Below, piece by piece: positions 5,965 to 8,792 of a stretch of 8,792 nt of DNA. The stretch is taken from positions 1-8,792 of the forward strand of contig CAJTXF010000090.1 of NCBI GenBank assembly GCA_910580045.1, read 5' to 3'. How positions within the stretch are numbered: position 1 is the stretch's first letter; every line of letters starts with the position of its first letter. The position numbers were made by a program, and so were the translations under genes. Source of the stretch: an uncultured Eubacteriales bacterium (GTDB taxonomy: Bacteria > Bacillota > Clostridia > Oscillospirales > Acutalibacteraceae). Below the pieces are notes generated by a model. The model did not search any database. It was given only the letters and a program-made list of their open reading frames with translations, and was not told the origin of the DNA.

Positions 5965-7371
5965 TTATTCCCCCCGCAGATAGGCTTTGATTTCCGCCTC
6001 GTTTTCATCATACAGCTCTGGCGTAATGCCCATATATTTGCAGGCCTCGTACAGCACAGGCACCACATCCTTATGGATACCCACACAGTGGTGGATATAC
6101 GGGCCTTCCACGATTTTGGCCTCCAGGCGCTTGATATTCTCTACTTCCACCCAGAGATAGGTTCCCATGCCCTTGGGGCCGTCCACTCCCTTGGCGTTGC
6201 CCAGCAGCAGGCTGTACTCTCCGTTGTCTCCGTCAAACCGGCAGAGGGTCAAATCACCGTGCTTGGCCTCCGCAGTGATAGCCCCCGGGAAGTCAAAGGC
6301 CAGAGGGTAGGTAATGCTGGGCCTGCACCCTGCCACGCTGAGGGGCCAGGGACCGCAGTGCTGCAGAAGCTCCCCATTCTCTATGTCTGGGTGGCGGATG
6401 GTCCAGTCCGCGAAAAAGCCCCGGGTACCGTCATTGGCAGCGGCCTCAGCCAGCAGGGCGGTCACCGCCCCATGGATGTCTGTCTCGCACACCACCGGGA
6501 TGCCCTTATCGTTGAGCAGAGCATTGGCCGCGCAGGGCATAATGCCTAGCTCACCCTGCAAAGCGTTCCAGCACTGGATGGCAGCCGCACTGCAGTGATA
6601 TTTCTTCACCAGCCGCTCCATGGCCACGGCCAGGCCAGCCACGTTCTGCAGCTGCTCGTCTGTCACATTGATATCCATATGCTCCCGGCAGTAGGCGGTG
6701 GTCCGGCTGACCTCCTCACCCTCGGCAATGGCTTTTTTGACCTCCCCGGTGAGCTCTGGCAGAGGGATGGGAGCCAGCTGGATGTTGAACCTTTCCAGCA
6801 GTTCCCCCTCATTGCACATGGTGGACCAGAAGTCAAAGGGCCGGGGGCCGATTTGCAGAATCTTAATACTCCGGAAGGTTTTCACCACATTGCACACTGC
6901 CAGGAAGTCCCGGATTCCACGCTCAAACACCGGGTCGTCCAGCCGGCAGTTGGTCAGGTATGTAAATGGCACGCGGAATCTTCTCAGCACCTTGCCTGTG
7001 GCGAACAGGCCGCACTGGGTGTCCCGCAGCCGCCGCCCGTCCGGCTCTGGGCGCTCGTCCAAAGGCCCCCACAGCAGTACTGGTACGTTCAAGTCTTTGG
7101 CCAGCCTGGCGCACAGGTACTCTGTGCCAAAGTTGCAGTGGGGCAGGAAAAGGCCGTCCACTCCAGCCGCCTTGAACTTTTCCAAAATCTTCAGCCGGTC
7201 GTCCTCGCTGTACAGCAAGCCCTCCTCGTTGATGCCGTCAATGTCCACGAACTCCACACCCAGCTCTTTTAAGCGCTGAGCGGTCAGCCCCCGGTACTTC
7301 ACCGCGTCCGGCGCACTGAATATGCTCCGCCGGGTGGGCGCAAAGCCCAGCTTGATTCCTGTTTTGTTCAT
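5965..7371 (-). CDS. L-fucose/L-arabinose isomerase-like sugar isomerase, candidate D-apiose isomerase
   Basis: 468 residues. The N-terminal half (about 1-170) is an alpha/beta region (KLGFAPTRRSIFS; LLLWGPLDERPEPDG at 98-112) as in the first domains of the L-fucose isomerase superfamily. The middle carries the probable metal site: E274 in LQGELGIMPC and D298 in VVCETDIHGA, with H427/H428 in GPYIHHCVGIH. E274 and D298 are 24 residues apart, the same spacing as the Mn-binding E337 and D361 of E. coli FucI. The C-terminal beta domain (about 340-468) is shorter than in FucI. The start ATG has AAAGGTGA 6 nt upstream. It should interconvert an aldose and a ketose in the cytosol, supplying the kinase. 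It is not a canonical FucI or AraA (shorter and divergent). Assignment to apiose is contextual; D-arabinose or another aldose is possible. Confidence 0.8.
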   Translation of the reverse strand: MNKTGIKLGFAPTRRSIFSAPDAVKYRGLTAQRLKELGVEFVDIDGINEEGLLYSEDDRLKILEKFKAAGVDGLFLPHCNFGTEYLCARLAKDLNVPVLLWGPLDERPEPDGRRLRDTQCGLFATGKVLRRFRVPFTYLTNCRLDDPVFERGIRDFLAVCNVVKTFRSIKILQIGPRPFDFWSTMCNEGELLERFNIQLAPIPLPELTGEVKKAIAEGEEVSRTTAYCREHMDINVTDEQLQNVAGLAVAMERLVKKYHCSAAAIQCWNALQGELGIMPCAANALLNDKGIPVVCETDIHGAVTALLAEAAANDGTRGFFADWTIRHPDIENGELLQHCGPWPLSVAGCRPSITYPLAFDFPGAITAEAKHGDLTLCRFDGDNGEYSLLLGNAKGVDGPKGMGTYLWVEVENIKRLEAKIVEGPYIHHCVGIHKDVVPVLYEACKYMGITPELYDENEAEIKAYLRGE

Positions 7372-7377
7372 CTCGCA

Positions 7378-7385
7378 TCACCTTT
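7378..7385 (-). promoter_or_regulatory. Ribosome site of the isomerase gene
   Basis: AAAGGTGA on the minus strand, 6 nt before the ATG at 7371. It confirms the isomerase start. Confidence 0.75.
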
Positions 7386-7411
7386 CTGTATGAATTGGGG
7401 ATTGTCCAAAC

Positions 7412-7431
7412 CACAGAGATAATTATCTGTG
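7412..7431. promoter_or_regulatory. AT-rich palindrome upstream of the isomerase, candidate operator
   Basis: CACAGAGATAATTATCTGTG carries two overlapping inverted repeats. The inner one is a perfect 12-bp palindrome AGATAATTATCT (7417-7428). The outer pair is CACAGA/TCTGTG (7412-7417 and 7426-7431), centred one base away. It lies about 40 nt before the isomerase start and next to the LacI-family gene, a usual place for a repressor operator. Its AATT centre differs from the CG centre of typical LacI-family operators, so its owner is uncertain. Confidence 0.45.
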
Positions 7432-7459
7432 TTCCCCCGCCCTACGGGCGGGGGGACAC
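7429..7459. promoter_or_regulatory. Strong GC hairpin in the lacI-isomerase gap
   Basis: CCCCCGCCC (7434-7442) pairs perfectly with GGGCGGGGG (7446-7454) around a 3-nt loop. The stem extends through GTGT/ACAC with one mismatched pair (7433/7455), giving a 14-step helix. On the minus strand it is followed by AGATAATTATCT and not a T-tract, so it is not a classical terminator. It could protect the downstream catabolic mRNA after cleavage, partly separate regulator from enzyme expression, or compete with pairing of the neighbouring palindrome. Confidence 0.55.
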
Positions 7460-7533
7460 GAAAAACTCCTCGGAACGGATACTCCCTATGAATTGCCTCC
7501 CGCAGGCCAGGGCGGGGAATGCCACGCTAAGCC

Positions 7534-8541
7534 CTAGATGCCCCGTATATCTCTGACGCTGTCCCGGCAGATAAACGAACTGGTCACCTGAGTCTTCGTG
7601 CGGTAGCTGTTCCCATCCCCCGCAATCTCCATCAGCCTGCGCACAGCTGCCTGGCCCATCTCATAGTTGTATACCCGCACTGTTGTCAGCGGCGGACTGG
7701 ATATGGCACAAAAGGGCAAATCGTCAAACCCCACAATGGACACCTGCTGAGGCACCCGCACCCCTGCCTGGGCCAGGGCACGCATGGCCCCCAGGGCAAT
7801 CATGTCATTATCAGCAAAGTAGGCAGTGGGCAGGTCTGCCCCGTGGCGCAGCAGATTGGCCATGTCCGCGCAGGCTGACTCCATGCCTGTGGAAAGGGAG
7901 AGGGTATACCTGGGGTCAGGCTGCAGGCCGTGCTCTGTCATTGCCCGGAGATATCCTTGGCGGCGGTAGTAAAAATTCTTTATCCGCATTTTTCCCCGCA
8001 GATGTCCGATGCGGGTATGCCCCTGCCCAATCAGATAGGATACCGCCTGGTAGGCTGCGTCTGTATTGTCAATCAGAACCGCGCTGAATTCCAGCTCCTC
8101 ATACCAGCTGTCCAGAATGACCACTGGAGCCAAAGCCTTTTGGAACTTTGCCGCCTCACCAGCGTCCATCTCCGTGGCCAAAATCAGCAGCGCAGAGCTG
8201 CTGTCCTCCAGCAGCTCGGTGAGCCGGGCGCTGTATTCCGAATCATTCCTTTGCAGATGACAGGTGACAGTCTCCAGGCTTTGGCGCCGGCATTCCGCCT
8301 CCACCCCAGCCATCAGCCGGGAGAAGAAAGGCGAGTCATTGACCACCGAGCCGTCCGCCTGATACACAACCAGCCGGATGCGCTGGATTCTCTGCCCGTC
8401 AAAATACCCCACCTCTCTGGCTGTCTGAAAAATTTTCTCCGCTGTGGCCTTGTTGACTCCCCGCTTATTGTTCAGCGCGTTGGAGACCGTGGCCGGAGAA
8501 AAACCAGTGAGCCGGCTGATTGTTTTTATATTTGCTTTCAT
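7534..8541 (-). CDS. LacI-family transcriptional regulator
   Basis: 335 residues, normal length for the family. The N-terminal helix-turn-helix is clear (IKTISRLTGFSPATVSNALN at 5-24, then GVNKATAEKIFQTAREVGY at 28-46). The rest is a periplasmic-binding-protein-like sensor domain (about 55-335) with TAYFADNDMIALGAMRALAQ, VSIVGFDDLPFCAISSPPLT and an effector-domain end SSFICRDSVRDI. The usual hinge signature (YxPNxxARxL) is missing; the stretch after the DNA-binding domain reads FDGQRIQRIRLVVY. The start ATG has AAAGGGAT upstream at slightly long spacing. An ATG 7 nt earlier is out of frame. It precedes the catabolic genes in the same direction and most likely represses them until the sugar or its ketose binds. 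The effector cannot be read from sequence. Confidence 0.92.
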   Translation of the reverse strand: MKANIKTISRLTGFSPATVSNALNNKRGVNKATAEKIFQTAREVGYFDGQRIQRIRLVVYQADGSVVNDSPFFSRLMAGVEAECRRQSLETVTCHLQRNDSEYSARLTELLEDSSSALLILATEMDAGEAAKFQKALAPVVILDSWYEELEFSAVLIDNTDAAYQAVSYLIGQGHTRIGHLRGKMRIKNFYYRRQGYLRAMTEHGLQPDPRYTLSLSTGMESACADMANLLRHGADLPTAYFADNDMIALGAMRALAQAGVRVPQQVSIVGFDDLPFCAISSPPLTTVRVYNYEMGQAAVRRLMEIAGDGNSYRTKTQVTSSFICRDSVRDIRGI

Positions 8542-8660
8542 ATGTCATCTTATCCCTTTCCGTGCGCCCGGTATCTGCCCTTTATCTCAACGGGCCGCCC
8601 CAGGCCAATCTCTGCGACGCCTGGAGGGCCCGCTCCCGCAAGGCCCATAGAACCGCACAT
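8542..8660 (-). other. Structured 5' leader of the lacI transcript
   Basis: About 120 nt separate the predicted start site from the lacI ATG. Two possible stem-loops lie here: CCAGGC (8600-8605) with GCCTGG (8619-8624), and GGGCC (8626-8630) with GGCCC (8643-8647). I do not recognise a known riboswitch, and no leader ORF with a ribosome site was found. Confidence 0.35.
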
Positions 8661-8680
8661 ACAATATTATTATATCGTAA
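8661..8680. promoter_or_regulatory. Imperfect palindrome centred on the lacI -10 box, candidate operator
   Basis: TACAATATTATTATATCGTA matches its own reverse complement at 12 of 20 positions (outer TAC/GTA and ATAT/ATAT arms). Its centre falls inside the TATAAT, so a bound repressor would block polymerase. Autoregulation is plausible. AT-richness makes chance symmetry fairly likely. Confidence 0.3.
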
Positions 8681-8698
8681 AATATGGCGGGCGGCAAG
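8670..8698 (-). promoter_or_regulatory. Sigma-A promoter of lacI and possibly the whole operon
   Basis: On the minus strand, TTGCCG (8698-8693), a 17-nt spacer and a perfect TATAAT (8675-8670) form a strong housekeeping promoter, with the start site expected near 8663. No comparable promoter was found before the isomerase, so this one may drive all six minus-strand genes. Confidence 0.7.
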
Positions 8699-8792
8699 GT
8701 TGGAGCTCAAAAAATCACAGCTGGCCATTCTGCGTGTCAACGCTATAGGTGAGCTTCAGCTTAGATAGTGTCTACATGAGTTAAGCACGAAT
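8699..8792. other. Right-hand flank with no recognisable gene
   Basis: Every frame has early stops on the minus strand, and the plus-strand ORFs lack ribosome sites. A consensus TTGACA (8740-8735, minus) has no matching -10 at 16-18 nt. Nothing else identifiable is seen. Confidence 0.4.

Noticed and set aside
6595..7272. Long plus-strand open frames (up to 225 codons) opposite the isomerase
   Set aside because: No ribosome site, histidine/proline/glutamine-rich nonsense composition, and full overlap with a recognisable enzyme gene.
7429..7459. GC hairpin as the intrinsic terminator of lacI
   Set aside because: It lies 75 nt past the stop and is followed on the minus strand by AGATAATTATCT, not a T-tract.
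8712..8740. Second promoter built on the consensus TTGACA at 8740-8735 (minus)
   Set aside because: The hexamers at 16-18 nt spacing (GTGATT, TGATTT, GATTTT) do not resemble TATAAT.
7930..8748. 272-codon plus-strand open frame opposite the lacI gene
   Set aside because: It overlaps an unambiguous LacI-family gene, has no ribosome site and lacks any domain.
1..8792. CRISPR array, tRNA, rRNA, insertion-sequence ends
   Set aside because: No regularly spaced repeats, no cloverleaf or rRNA-like sequence, and no transposase or terminal inverted repeats were seen on either strand.

Overview
The window looks like DNA from a gut-type Clostridia bacterium (Oscillospiraceae or Lachnospiraceae would fit). 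This rests on a ParB of the kind carried by Tn1549/CTn4-like integrative conjugative elements, Bacillota-style GGAGG ribosome sites, and a GC-rich catabolic cluster with a LacI-family regulator. No taxonomic marker gene is present, so the host is an inference.

Layout. Positions 1-652 (+ strand) hold the C-terminal part of a conjugative-element ParB. Positions 653-1123 hold no convincing long gene. They contain a good sigma-A-type promoter (808-836) and a short ORF with an excellent ribosome site (861-953), and they end in a perfect 16-bp hairpin (1071-1106) that closes the next operon. From 1124 to 8541 every gene is on the minus strand. In transcription order they are: a LacI-family repressor (8541-7534), an L-fucose/L-arabinose-isomerase-like sugar isomerase (7371-5965), a split transketolase with its N-terminal (5865-5029) and C-terminal (5036-4095) subunits, a glycerol-kinase-like FGGY sugar kinase (4098-2656), and an intracellular apiosidase-like glycoside hydrolase (2644-1124). 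The last four are tightly packed: 8-bp overlap, 4-bp overlap, then an 11-nt gap.

Working together. A glycoside hydrolase of the DUF5060/DUF4038/DUF5605 type, an aldose isomerase, a ketose kinase and a two-subunit transketolase match the logic of the transketolase route for the branched pentose D-apiose. In that route apiose is isomerised to apulose, phosphorylated to apulose 4-phosphate, and split with glyceraldehyde 3-phosphate into dihydroxyacetone phosphate and xylulose 5-phosphate. Each enzyme family is read from sequence. The apiose assignment comes from gene context and is not proven. A linear pentose such as D-arabinose or D-xylulose is the main alternative.

Regulation. The lacI gene has its own promoter (TTGCCG, 17 nt, TATAAT; 8698-8670) with an imperfect 20-bp palindrome centred on the -10 box. 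The lacI-isomerase gap (7372-7533) holds an AT-rich palindrome and a strong GC hairpin but no clear -35/-10 pair. The catabolic genes may therefore be transcribed from the lacI promoter or from an unrecognised one. No transporter gene lies in the window. The conjugative fragment next to a differently composed catabolic cluster suggests an element carrying, or broken by, this sugar-utilisation module.
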